A stretch of DNA of 64,000 nucleotides from assembly GCA_007375645.1 (NCBI GenBank), contig VMER01000002.1, positions 37,473-101,472 on the forward strand. Reading direction: 5' to 3'. The first letter of the stretch is position 1. Every line of letters starts with the position of its first letter. Position numbers and translations under genes: made by a program. Under the pieces are notes generated by a model. That model was given only the letters and a program-made list of their open reading frames with translations. It had not been told where the DNA came from and searched no databases. This document shows positions 8,894 to 18,100 of the stretch, piece after piece. This DNA comes from Parcubacteria group bacterium LiPW_15 (GTDB lineage Bacteria; Patescibacteria; Paceibacteria; UBA6257; 2-01-FULL-56-20).

Positions 8894-9250
8894 ATGTTCA
8901 GATTAATAGCGCGCGCAATAATCGCGGTGGTTGTAAACGCATTGGGCCTCCTCGCCGCTTCGTACTATATAAAAGGATTCAATCTGAATAATGATTTCCG
9001 GGAGATATTGGTCCTTGCCGCGGTTTTTACCGCCATATATTTCATTCTGCGCCCGATAGTGAAAATGATACTGGGACCGTTTTTGGTTCTTACCTTGGGT
9101 CTCGGACTCATCGTGGTAAACGCCGCAATGCTATATTTGCTTGACTTAGCTTCCAAAAATCTTATGATAGATGGCGTCGGAGCGCTCCTTGAGGCAACAT
9201 TGCTTCTGAGCGTACTAAACTTTGTTTTGCACTACGCGGAAAAAGAATGA
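8894..9250 (+). CDS. phage holin family 4 (YvlD-like) membrane protein
   Basis: 118 residues with four membrane segments (about 5-25, 33-52, 58-80, 90-113). The pattern NALGLLAASY...IKGF plus a LRPIVKMILGPFLVLTLGLG segment is typical of the PF04020 family of small housekeeping membrane proteins. Despite the name these are not phage genes. The cellular role is unknown. The transcript is predicted to be leaderless. Its stop codon TGA overlaps the secG ATG by four bases, so the two genes form an operon. Confidence 0.75.
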   Translation: MFRLIARAIIAVVVNALGLLAASYYIKGFNLNNDFREILVLAAVFTAIYFILRPIVKMILGPFLVLTLGLGLIVVNAAMLYLLDLASKNLMIDGVGALLEATLLLSVLNFVLHYAEKE

Positions 9251-9459
9251 TCTCAATAATATATATAATCGTAACCGTAGCCTTGGTAATCCTGATCCTC
9301 CTTCAACAGCGTTCGGGAGGAATGTCCGGTCTTTTTGGCGGCGATTCGAGCAGCTTCTATCAGGCTAGGCGCGGATTGGAAAAGTTCTTTCTTTGGGGCA
9401 CCGTGATCCTTTCTATCCTTTTTGTGGCGCTCTCTCTTTGGCAACTGCTGGCGAAATAA
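9247..9459 (+). CDS. secG: preprotein translocase subunit SecG
   Basis: 70 residues. It has two membrane segments (about 3-20 and 46-66) with the characteristic cytoplasmic loop LLQQRSGGMSGLFGG, which defines SecG. It assists SecYE in protein export. The length is normal. It is translationally coupled to the holin-like gene by an ATGA overlap. Downstream lies the inverted-repeat element at 9486. Confidence 0.9.
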   Translation: MISIIYIIVTVALVILILLQQRSGGMSGLFGGDSSSFYQARRGLEKFFLWGTVILSILFVALSLWQLLAK

Positions 9460-9485
9460 GCGCGGCCGGGCGCAAAGAGAACTTG

Positions 9486-9582
9486 TCCCGTTAGAAAATT
9501 TTACGGATAATATATTTATTACCCGCACACCCAAAGCCCTCATGCACATCAGCAATATATCGTCTTTAATTTTCTAACGGGA
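9486..9582. repeat. inverted-repeat element, copy A
   Basis: 97 bases bounded by tcccgttagaaaatt (9486-9500) and its exact complement aattttctaacggga (9568-9582). A related element sits at 48622-48729 with the same ends and partly similar interior, although the interior matches best in the opposite orientation relative to the downstream gene. The last base of the right end is the A of the ATG of the next gene. It could be a MITE-like dispersed repeat or a structured leader. Confidence 0.75.
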
Positions 9583-11231
9583 TGACTTGGCTCAAGAAAA
9601 TTTTTACGTCTTTCTCGGAGAGAGAGCGCCTTAGTTTCGTTATCGCCTGCGCCTCGGCTATAGTCGCAGGGGCGCTTCTTGTTTGGCTTATATTTTTGAA
9701 TGTAACTACGGCCGCTCCCGCTCGCGGAGGCGATTATGCTGAAGGCTTCTTGGGCCAGCCGGCCTATGCAAATCCTTTGCTCGCCGAAACCCCGGCCGAC
9801 AAAGCTTTGGTGCGCCTCGCTTTCGCAAACCTACCCGATCTGGCAGACAAAATAGAGAGCGATAAAACCGGAAAAGTTTATAAGGTTCGGCTCAAGGAAA
9901 ATCTAACTTGGTCCAATGGGCAAAAGCTCACAAGCGATGACGTCATCTTTACCCTCCAAAAACTTCAGGATCCGCAAACCGCGAGTCCGTATTTTTCGAA
10001 CTGGCAAGGCGTCGCCGTAAGCCGAGTAAGCGAGCTTGAAGTCCAGTTCACCCTGGCCGCACCCTACGCGTTTTTTTCGCAGAGCCTTCAAAATTTTTAC
10101 GTAGTCCCGAAACATCTTTTTGCCGACACGCCGGCCTCCAACTGGAAATTGTCCGACTACAATCTAAAGCCGGTCGGCTCCGGCCCCTACTCTTTTTATT
10201 CCTACGAAAAGAGGGATGACGGATTCATAAGCCTCTACCGCCTCAAGGCCAACGAAAATTATGCCGGCGGCGCTCCGTATATAGAAAATTTCGATCTGCG
10301 CTTCTTCACCAAACCGGAAGATGTTGTTAAAGCATTTAACGCAGGGCAGATCGACGCCATTGCGGACTTGGATCCGGAAACCCTGAAGAGCATTCACCGC
10401 ACCTATAATCTTTCGGAGTTTCTCTTGCCGAACTACTACGCCGTTTTTTGGAATCAGAGCCAAAACCCGGCGCTAGAGGACTCATCTGTGCGGCAAGCGC
10501 TCTCTCTTTCCATAAACAGAAGCGAACTTATGCGCGATGCGCTCTACGGCTACGGGCGAGAAAGCCTTGGTCCCGTCCCGAAGGACATTCCGGGCCTAAT
10601 TATTTCCTACGCCTCCCAAGAAAACGATCCGAACCAAGCGAGCAACACCTTGGAATCCGCCGGGTGGAAAATGGCAGATCAAGGATTCCGCTCCAAAGAA
10701 ATCAAAGGCGGCTCAATAGATCTTAAATTCAAACTGACCGTGCCCAATATCCCGTTTTTGGTTTCCACCGCAAAAACCCTGGCCGCCGAATGGTCCAAGA
10801 TCGGCGCAGCAGTCGAACTGAATATTCTGCCCCCAGACGAAATAATCTCCGGCCAGATCAAGAACAGAAATTATGAAGCGGTTCTTTTCGGGAACCTTTT
10901 GGGATCTAACGGCGACCCGTACGCTTTTTGGCACTCTTCGGAAAAATACTATCCGGGACTGAATCTGGCGCTTTACGGGGACAAACCAGCGGACAAACTT
11001 CTCGAATCCATTCGCCAAAATCCGGACAGCGCGAGCCGCGCGACACAATTCCAAGACCTGTCTGACAAAATAACCGGCGCCTTTCCGGCGGTATTCCTAT
11101 ATTCCCCTTCCTACCTTTTTGTATCAAGCCGGGATCTAAACGGCGTCACGGGCGGGTTCCTGGGAGAGAATGCGGATCGCCTCCGAGCGGCTAAGGATTG
11201 GTACGTGAAAGTTGCACGCGTGTTTAAATAA
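9582..11231 (+). CDS. ABC transporter substrate-binding protein, family 5 (peptide/oligopeptide type)
   Basis: 549 residues. One N-terminal membrane anchor (about 18-42) stands in place of a lipobox. A SBP_bac_5 domain follows, with LKENLTWSNGQKLTSDDVIFTLQKL and a later SVRQALSLSINRSELM, the usual signature stretches. It would bind peptides or other solutes outside the membrane. No permease or ATPase genes are adjacent, so its transporter is elsewhere or absent. The ATG is formed at the very end of the inverted-repeat element, and no Shine-Dalgarno sequence is visible apart from GGG directly before ATG. Confidence 0.85.
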   Translation: MTWLKKIFTSFSERERLSFVIACASAIVAGALLVWLIFLNVTTAAPARGGDYAEGFLGQPAYANPLLAETPADKALVRLAFANLPDLADKIESDKTGKVYKVRLKENLTWSNGQKLTSDDVIFTLQKLQDPQTASPYFSNWQGVAVSRVSELEVQFTLAAPYAFFSQSLQNFYVVPKHLFADTPASNWKLSDYNLKPVGSGPYSFYSYEKRDDGFISLYRLKANENYAGGAPYIENFDLRFFTKPEDVVKAFNAGQIDAIADLDPETLKSIHRTYNLSEFLLPNYYAVFWNQSQNPALEDSSVRQALSLSINRSELMRDALYGYGRESLGPVPKDIPGLIISYASQENDPNQASNTLESAGWKMADQGFRSKEIKGGSIDLKFKLTVPNIPFLVSTAKTLAAEWSKIGAAVELNILPPDEIISGQIKNRNYEAVLFGNLLGSNGDPYAFWHSSEKYYPGLNLALYGDKPADKLLESIRQNPDSASRATQFQDLSDKITGAFPAVFLYSPSYLFVSSRDLNGVTGGFLGENADRLRAAKDWYVKVARVFK

Positions 11232-11247
11232 ATCCGGAAGACAAGCT

Positions 11248-11276
11248 TGACTTTGTCCGTGATTAACGCTAAGATA
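11248..11276 (+). promoter_or_regulatory. possible promoter upstream of tRNA-Leu
   Basis: TTGACT near 11248 and TAAGAT are separated by 17 bases. The next feature downstream is the tRNA-Leu gene, about 165 bases away. The rest of 11232-11439 shows no coding sequence. Confidence 0.3.
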
Positions 11277-11439
11277 TACCCAACTTCGATTCCTCCTGTG
11301 TCCACTTATCCGAAAAGAAGGATCTCTTTCCCCAGCCGGATTTTTGTTTCGCGCAATAAATAATATTTAAACTTATACCGATCAAAAAGTAGAGGATTCG
11401 ATCCGGCGGCAAAAATAGCAAGACTCGTTAAATAAATAT

Positions 11440-11523
11440 GGGCGAGTGGTGAAACTGGCAGACACGCAGGCTTCAGGAGTCTGTGGGAGCAATCCCGTGG
11501 AGGTTCAAATCCTCTCTCGCCCA
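11440..11523 (+). tRNA. tRNA-Leu (anticodon CAG)
   Basis: The acceptor arms GGGCGAG and CTCGCCC pair fully. The anticodon stem CAGGC/GTCTG encloses the loop TTCAGGA with anticodon CAG. The long variable arm (GGGAGCAATCCC) is typical of a class II tRNA, and the T loop is TTCAAAT. 84 bases with the discriminator A; the 3' CCA is not encoded (ACACT follows). It reads CUG leucine codons. Confidence 0.95.
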
Positions 11524-11619
11524 CACTATGATTTTCTTGGCAAGGCACGAACCTAGAAAATCTTGTGCCCCGCAAAATGCGGGACGAAAGAAAAATATAA
11601 ACGAAAACAAAAAAATAAA

Positions 11620-13443
11620 ATGATGCAAAACACATCAAGAAGGGGCGCCCAAAGAGGGCAAAGGTCAAATGCCCCCGCGGCACGCCATGCGTCCCAGGGA
11701 CGCCCCGGCGCTCACCCGCAAAGACATACGCCTTCCATTAAACCGGAAGCGGACCACACTTATAAACACGAGTCGAAAAAGGAGTCTGATCTCCGCTTTA
11801 TTCCGCTCGGCGGACTGGAAGAGATCGGCAGAAATTGCTCGTATTTCGAATACGGCAACGAGATAGTTATCGTGGACGTCGGCATCCAGTTCCCTGAAGA
11901 AGCCACTCCAGGAATCGACTACATAATCCCGAATGTCGCCTCTCTTGAGAACCGGAAGCACGACATTAAGGCCATTATTCTAACCCATGGCCACTACGAC
12001 CACATTGCCGCTATCCATTACTTGATAGAAAAATTCGGCAATCCGCCGATCCTAACTTCGAATTTCACCAAAGCGATGGTCGAGAAACGTCACGAAGAAT
12101 TCACAAACGCGCCGCGGCTTAATTTTATAACCGTAAAAGACGGCTCTCGCGTTCCGGTCTCAGAACACTTGGTTGCGGAATTCTTTTCCGTAGGCCACAC
12201 GATCCCAGAAGCGCTAGGGTTTATTTTGCACACTCCGGCGGGAAAAATGGTCAACTTCGGAGATTTTCGGCTGGACATAGACATACACGGCAAACCAACC
12301 CACATGGAAGCCTATGAGCGCCTGGCGAAAGAAGGCGTGCACACTGTTTTTATAGACAGCACAAACGCAGACTTCCCGGGCTATTCTCCGTCGGAGCGAA
12401 CAGTAGAAAGGGAGTTGGAAAAGCTGATGGTAGGCGCAAAAGGACGCATAATTATCGCTACTTTTTCTTCGCTCGTAGATCGCCTTTTGGAAATAATCAA
12501 AATCGCGGCAAAACTTGGCCGGAAGGTGGCTGTTAATGGCAGATCCATGATAACCAATTTGGAAATAGCCAAGCAGCTCGGCTATTTCAAGGATATAAAG
12601 TATGAAGCTATAAGCCTTGAAGAAATGAATAAGAATCGCGACGAAAACGTTCTCCTTCTTACCACCGGAGCGCAGGGCGAGGCCAACGCCGGGCTCATGC
12701 GCATTGTGCGGGGAGAACACAGAGTGGTTCATCTCAAACCAACCGATACCATCATCTTTTCGTCTTCGGTTGTTCCGGGAAACGAACGCTCCGTTCAATC
12801 GCTCCAGGACAATATCGCGAGACAAGTGGATGAGGTTTACAACTCAAAGCTCTTGGATATTCACGCCGGAGGCCACGCCCATGGCGGAGACATAGAGCTC
12901 GTACTAAAAACCTTAAAACCGAAATTCGTCGTACCCTTTCACGCCTACTATTTCAAACGCAAAGCGGTTATAAAACTCGCTCGCGAAGCGGGAATCGAAA
13001 AAGAGAGGGTGATTATGATGGATAACGGTCAGGTAGCCCTGCTTACCCCGGATAAATTCACCGTAACCGACGAAACAGTTCCATCCTCCTATGTTATGGT
13101 TGATGGTCTTGGAGTCGGCGACGTGGAAGAAGTGGTGCTCCGCGACAGGTTGAACCTTGCCAAGGAAGGCATGGTGGTCATTATCGTCACGCTTGATAGA
13201 AGGAACGGCAGAGTTCTAAAAAATCCTGACATCATCTCCCGCGGATTTATCTATCTCAAAGACAACCAAACTATCCTTGAAGACATTAGAAAGAAAGTCC
13301 GCGCTGTTATCTCGAGGCTTCCCGCTCATCAGGAAGTGGAGACCGATTACTTGAAAACACTTATCCGCGATCAAGTCGGCCAGTTCCTCTACACCAAAAC
13401 GAAAAGACGGCCGATGATTTTACCCGTCACGATAGAGGTTTAA
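11620..13443 (+). CDS. rnj: ribonuclease J
   Basis: About 607 residues. A disordered Arg/Gln/Pro-rich N-terminus (about 60 residues) precedes a metallo-beta-lactamase domain with LTHGHYDHIAA (HxHxDH motif), a beta-CASP domain and a C-terminal RNase J domain. Lengths of about 550-600 are usual, and the basic tail is extra. It is a 5'-3' exo- and endoribonuclease that matures rRNA and degrades mRNA, and would act together with RNase Y here. Two adjacent ATGs (11620, 11623) are possible. A TTG at 11563 was rejected because TATAAA at 11596-11601 suggests transcription starts after it. Confidence 0.9.
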   Translation: MMQNTSRRGAQRGQRSNAPAARHASQGRPGAHPQRHTPSIKPEADHTYKHESKKESDLRFIPLGGLEEIGRNCSYFEYGNEIVIVDVGIQFPEEATPGIDYIIPNVASLENRKHDIKAIILTHGHYDHIAAIHYLIEKFGNPPILTSNFTKAMVEKRHEEFTNAPRLNFITVKDGSRVPVSEHLVAEFFSVGHTIPEALGFILHTPAGKMVNFGDFRLDIDIHGKPTHMEAYERLAKEGVHTVFIDSTNADFPGYSPSERTVERELEKLMVGAKGRIIIATFSSLVDRLLEIIKIAAKLGRKVAVNGRSMITNLEIAKQLGYFKDIKYEAISLEEMNKNRDENVLLLTTGAQGEANAGLMRIVRGEHRVVHLKPTDTIIFSSSVVPGNERSVQSLQDNIARQVDEVYNSKLLDIHAGGHAHGGDIELVLKTLKPKFVVPFHAYYFKRKAVIKLAREAGIEKERVIMMDNGQVALLTPDKFTVTDETVPSSYVMVDGLGVGDVEEVVLRDRLNLAKEGMVVIIVTLDRRNGRVLKNPDIISRGFIYLKDNQTILEDIRKKVRAVISRLPAHQEVETDYLKTLIRDQVGQFLYTKTKRRPMILPVTIEV

Positions 13444-13447
13444 GCTA

Positions 13448-13473
13448 AAAACTCCCGCGAGAGCGGGAGTTTT
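13448..13473 (+). terminator. terminator after RNase J
   Basis: ACTCCCGC (13451-13458), loop GAGA and GCGGGAGT (13463-13470), with flanking AAA/TTT extending the stem. It lies five bases after the stop codon. Confidence 0.85.
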
Positions 13474-13491
13474 GATAGTCCCCAAAAATCC

Positions 13492-13497
13492 TATAAA
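13492..13497 (+). promoter_or_regulatory. -10 box of trpS, near-leaderless
   Basis: TATAAA at 13492-13497, eight bases before the trpS ATG at 13506. There is no Shine-Dalgarno sequence. Confidence 0.45.
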
Positions 13498-13505
13498 ATA
13501 TAGGC

Positions 13506-14492
13506 ATGGCAAAACCGATACTTATTTCCGGCATCCAGCCCTCCGGCAAGCTCCACCTGGGCAACTACTTGGGCGCACTTAAAAACTTCGTCTCCCTCCA
13601 AAACTCCGGCAGATACCAGTGTTTCTTTTTTATCGCCGACCTGCACTCTTTAACTGAGGAATCCACGCCGAAGGAAAAGGCCAAGCAGATAATGGAACTC
13701 GTCGCAGACTATCTGGCGGTTGGGTTGGATCCAAAAAAATCCACAATATTTTTGCAGTCCTCCGTTCCAGCGCATTCCGAATTGGCTTGGATTTTAAACA
13801 CCATCACCCCGATGGGCGAACTGAAAAGAATGACTCAGTTCAAAGATAAGGGAGGTGAAGCGGAAACAACCAATGTCGGCCTTTTTGATTATCCGGTCCT
13901 CATGGCCGCGGATATTTTGCTCTATGACTCGCAAGTCGTCCCCGTAGGCGATGACCAGCTCCAGCACCTGGAGCTCGCGCGGACCCTGGCCCGCAAATTC
14001 AATTCCAAGTTCGGAAAGACTTTTGTGGAACCCAAACCGCTTTTGACCGAAATCCCCCGAGTGATGAGTCTCGACGCGCCGGATAAAAAAATGAGCAAGT
14101 CCCGCCCGGGCGGTTGTGTGTTCTTGGATGATTCCCCGGAAGAGATAAAAGAAAAAGTTAAGCGCGCAGTCACGGATTCCGAATCGGTTATCCGCTACGA
14201 CGCCAAGAACAAGCCCGCGATTTCTAACCTCATGCGTCTTTACGGAGCGCTCTCCGGAGACTTGATGCCGGACCTTGAGAAGAAATTCCAAAATATGAAT
14301 TATTCGGAACTAAAACTCGGACTCGCGAACACCATCGCCAACTATTTTGCTCCCTTCCGCGCCAAAAAAGCAGCGCTCAGAAAACAGCCGAAGATAATAG
14401 AAAAGGTTCTGAAAGCCGGCAACGCCAAGGCGCAAAAGATAGCCGCGAAGAAGATCGAGGTTGTAAAGAAAAAGATCGGTGTTGCGAAATAA
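13506..14492 (+). CDS. trpS: tryptophanyl-tRNA synthetase
   Basis: 328 residues. A class I synthetase with the HIGH-like signature SGKLHLGNYLG (about 14-24) and KMSKS-like DKKMSKSRPG (about 197). AMP formation and tRNA-Trp charging are the known reaction. Length and order of motifs are normal. The C-terminus is Lys-rich. It is a single gene between terminators at 13448 and 14509. Confidence 0.95.
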   Translation: MAKPILISGIQPSGKLHLGNYLGALKNFVSLQNSGRYQCFFFIADLHSLTEESTPKEKAKQIMELVADYLAVGLDPKKSTIFLQSSVPAHSELAWILNTITPMGELKRMTQFKDKGGEAETTNVGLFDYPVLMAADILLYDSQVVPVGDDQLQHLELARTLARKFNSKFGKTFVEPKPLLTEIPRVMSLDAPDKKMSKSRPGGCVFLDDSPEEIKEKVKRAVTDSESVIRYDAKNKPAISNLMRLYGALSGDLMPDLEKKFQNMNYSELKLGLANTIANYFAPFRAKKAALRKQPKIIEKVLKAGNAKAQKIAAKKIEVVKKKIGVAK

Positions 14493-14508
14493 TAAAATCT
14501 CGAAAGTT

Positions 14509-14533
14509 AAAAAACGACGTAAGCCGTTTTTTT
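14509..14533 (+). terminator. terminator after trpS
   Basis: AAAAAACG, loop ACGTAAGC, CGTTTTTT followed by one more T: an A/T-rich 8-bp stem with a U tail. It ends one base before the next promoter. Confidence 0.6.
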
Positions 14534-14534
14534 G

Positions 14535-14563
14535 TTGACACAAGAAAACCATCTTGCTATAAC
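14535..14563 (+). promoter_or_regulatory. promoter of the 14592 orphan gene
   Basis: TTGACA (14535-14540) and TATAAC (14558-14563) are separated by 17 bases, nearly consensus. Confidence 0.8.
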
Positions 14564-14591
14564 GCAACTAGTCTTTCGAAAGGAGAACCAT

Positions 14592-15116
14592 ATGGAACTC
14601 AAACGAAATGGTTTCCTCTACGGCTTCGCGTACGCTTGGGCAAAGAATCCCCCCGATCAGACAGGCTCCTTTAGATTCCCTGGGCGGCTGATCCTGTCGC
14701 TCTTCATCGGCTGGCCCATCATTGTGCCGCTCGCCTTCCTCTTTTTGGCAATGGTGCCCGCGCGGGATGGCCTGGAAGTCTGGGGCGCCTGGAGGAAACG
14801 CGTTGGCAGGGATGTGCCTCCCGCCTGCGTTGCTATAATCGTCGCGGCCGCCATCGGCGCAGCCTGGGGAATGATCCTTTGGCTCCTCTGGTCATTCGGC
14901 GGAGTCGCCCTCCCCAAGGATCCTCCGCTGCCGCTTGCTCTTGTCATGCTCCTGGGTCTTTATGGCTGGTTTGTGGGTCTCTGCGCATCCGCCGTTGAAG
15001 TCCTGTGGTTGGGATACAAGATCATCCTGTGGCTGGGACGCAGGATTCTCATCCGCACCAATACCATCCGAGCATCCCTGAAGAAAAAGTTCTGTTTTGT
15101 CATCCGTTTCGTGTAA
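14592..15116 (+). CDS. multi-pass membrane protein of unknown function
   Basis: 174 residues from ATG 14592, chosen because AAAGGAG lies eight bases upstream. An upstream TTG at 14532 lies before the promoter and is rejected. Three to four hydrophobic segments are visible (about 36-58, 77-103, 110-135, 140-158). The N-terminal LKRNGFLYGFAYAW is cytoplasmic-like and the tail is Arg/Lys-rich. The family is not recognised. It is one of the orphan cassettes with promoter, strong ribosome binding site and terminator. GC content is visibly higher than in the flanking synthetase genes. Confidence 0.7.
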   Translation: MELKRNGFLYGFAYAWAKNPPDQTGSFRFPGRLILSLFIGWPIIVPLAFLFLAMVPARDGLEVWGAWRKRVGRDVPPACVAIIVAAAIGAAWGMILWLLWSFGGVALPKDPPLPLALVMLLGLYGWFVGLCASAVEVLWLGYKIILWLGRRILIRTNTIRASLKKKFCFVIRFV

Positions 15117-15123
15117 CGAAACA

Positions 15124-15153
15124 CCCCGCGCTTACGACGCGGGGCTTTATTTT
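15124..15153 (+). terminator. terminator of the 14592 gene
   Basis: CCCCGCG (15124-15130), loop CTTACGA, CGCGGGG (15138-15144), then CTTTATTTT. Confidence 0.85.
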
Positions 15154-15171
15154 CAATAACCCGCCAAGCAA

Positions 15172-18100
15172 TTAGCCCTTCCTGAGTCCCAGCCAGGCTT
15201 CCGCTCCGTCGAACTTGGTCGCTATTTCCGCGTCGAATTTACCGCTCTTCTTGTATTCGATTCCTTTGGCGCCAACCTCCATTTTTATTTTTGCTTCGCT
15301 GTTTTGAGCCGCAAGTTCCATGTCGGCGGGGAGCGCGAGCATCAAAAATACTTTGTCTTTCGGCGAAAGTTTGGCGCTCTGCCTGAGTTCTTGGACGGCG
15401 CGCATCACTTCGCGGACCAATCCCTCTTCCTTGAGCTCGGCAGTAATTTCTTTGTCCAATTCCACTTCGCCCTCGATTCCTTTTTTAGACGCAACCTCTT
15501 TTACGTTCACTTCGTCGCGGATAATATCCAAAATTTCTTTGTCTTTTATTATCTTCGCGGAAGATTCTTTTATCCAGAGAGTTTTCAAGGGTTGGCGAAC
15601 TTTTATTCCCGCGGCGGCCCTGGCAGCGAGACCGAGACTCGAAACCTTGCGCGCCTCTTTCATTTGCGCGAGAAGCGATTCACTTTTTATTTCCGCGATC
15701 TTCGGCCAATCCGCGAGATGCACGGATTCTTTCTTTTTACCGGCAAAAGACAAAAGCTCCAAATACATCGCTTCGCTCATGAACGGCATAAAGGGAGCGG
15801 CGAGCTTTTGGAGATTCAGGAGGGCAAAATAGAGGGTATCCGAAGCGGCGGCAAAGTCCTTTTTATCTTCCGCTTTTTGGAAGCGGCGCCTGGAGCGGCG
15901 GATATACCAGCGGGAAAGATCGTCCGTAAATTCCTCCAGCGCCAAAGCCGCGTTTCTCACATCGTATTTTTCCAAAGACTCGGTAACGATCTTCGCCGCC
16001 TCCGAAAGCCGCGCGCTTATCCAGCGATCCAAAATATTTTTAGAAACCCCAGGCTTCGGCGAAGGCTTCTTTCCGTAGGTGCGGAAAAATACCAAAGAGT
16101 TGAATGCCAGCATGTGGAATTTCCTGTAGCTCTTCAATATCTCCAGCTCGTCAAAATTCTTCGGCTCTCCCGCCGGATTGACGGTGTAGAAATACCAGCG
16201 GACCGCGTCTACCCCGTATTTCTCTATCATATCCCAGGGGCTTACCACGTTCCCTATATGCTTGCTCATCTTTTGCCCGTTCTTGTCGTGAATGAGGCCG
16301 AGCGATATCACGTTTTTGAAAGGCTCTTTATATCCCAAAAGGGTCGCCAAAGCCAAAAGCGTGTAGAACCAGCCGCGGGTCTGGTCCATCGCCTCGCAGA
16401 TATAGTCCGCGGGATAATTTATTTTATTAATAAGCGAAAGCTCTTTGGCCCCGGGAATTGTCCCCTTCTTCATTTGCTTGAACGGAAAATGTTCTTCGGC
16501 CAGCGGCATCGCGCCGGAATCCAACCACACATCCGCGACCTCCTTCACCCTTTTCATTTCCTCTCCGCAGGCCGGGCAGGAAACCGCGATAGAATCCACA
16601 TAGGGGCGGTGCATATCCAGTTCTCCGAATTCATTCATCGGTAAGTTGGGAACTTTTACTTTCCGAACCTCGCCGATCTTTATATAGTGCTCGCTCGCGA
16701 ATTTTTCCCTCGGCAAAAGCGAAAGGGTAGATTCCAATATCCACAAAGGGTCGCCGTGGCTTACGACCACAATTCTTTTCCCACGATATTTGGTGTTTAT
16801 TTTTTTGGCAAAATCAAAAGTGCGCTTGATAACGTCGGAAAGCGTCTCTCCTCCCGGCGCGGACTTCACAAACCGCTCCATGGGATTCTTAAAGAACTTT
16901 CTGTAGTCCCTTACCTTGCGCCAATTAAAAGATCCCGCGTTAAGTTCCACGAGCCGCTCATCAACGATTATCTTCGCTCCGGTGGTTTTTTTGATTATTT
17001 CCGCGAGATCCATACAGCGCGCGTAAGGCGAGGAGTAAATGATATCTATCTTTTCTTTGACGAGCTTCGCGGCGATCTTTTCGCCGTCCTTAATTCCTTT
17101 TTTGGTGAGATGCGATACATGCTTGCCGCTCTCTTCTCCCGAGGCGATAACCCCGGTCAAAATATGGTCCGCTTCGGTGTGGCGCACAAAATAAAATTGA
17201 TTCTTGTGGACATCGTTTGCGCTGAGTTCCGCGCGGCTTCCGATGGTCTTCATCGCATCGCAATGACTGCAGCGCCAGATCGGCAAAGGCGTACCCCAAT
17301 AGCGTTCGCGCGAAATTGACCAATCCTTAGCCTCTTTGAGCCACTCCCCGAACCGGCCCTCTTTAAGATGCGCGGGCTCCCAGTTGATCCCCTCGTTTCT
17401 TTCTCGAAGTTCTTTCCGAAGCCGGCTGACCTCAAAGAACCAGGCTTTCCTCGCGAAATATATGAGTGGGGCATTGCAACGCCAGCAGAACGGATATTCG
17501 TGCTCAACTTTTCCGGACAGGTACATTATTCCCCTCTTTATAAGATCGGCGGAGATATCATTGTCCGCTTCTTTTATAAATTTTCCGGATCCGGGAAGGT
17601 CTCCCGTCACACGTCCTTCGCCATCGATAGTCGCGATCACTTCCATCTTCGGGTAATGCGCCGCGACCAGCTTGAAATCGTCCTCGCCGAAAGCCGGAGC
17701 GATATGCACGAATCCGGTTCCATCCTCGGTAGAGATAAAATCCGCCGGTAAGATCTTATACATTTCTTTTTTGTCCGCGCCGGGCACATCAAAGATCGGC
17801 TCATAAGAAAGGCCTAAAAGTTTGGCGCCGGATATTTTTTCCACCGCTTCTATTTCCGGAGTTGAACCGTCCTCCGACTTGGGAGTCGGCGGCGCGGAAT
17901 AGGACCACAAATAATCCTGCCCAACTTTATATTTTGTATAGGTGAGCTTCGCGTCCGCTGCAATGAACATGTTGGATGGCAGGGTCCACGGGGTTGTCGT
18001 CCAAACCAAAATATATTCGTTGTTATTCTTCGAACCCGGCCGTTTCAAGCGAAATTTAATATAGACGGAAGGATCCGGAACTTTTTTATAGACGTCCGGC

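Noticed and set aside
11380..11410. T-arm-like sequence gaggattcgatccggc upstream of tRNA-Leu
   Set aside because: No acceptor, D or anticodon arm can be built around it.
11306..11683. 125-residue minus-strand frame across tRNA-Leu
   Set aside because: It reads through the complement of the tRNA, a frequent false gene call.
15304..16644. 446-residue plus-strand open frame opposite ileS
   Set aside because: Antisense shadow of ileS, with composition of a reverse-strand frame and no conserved motif.
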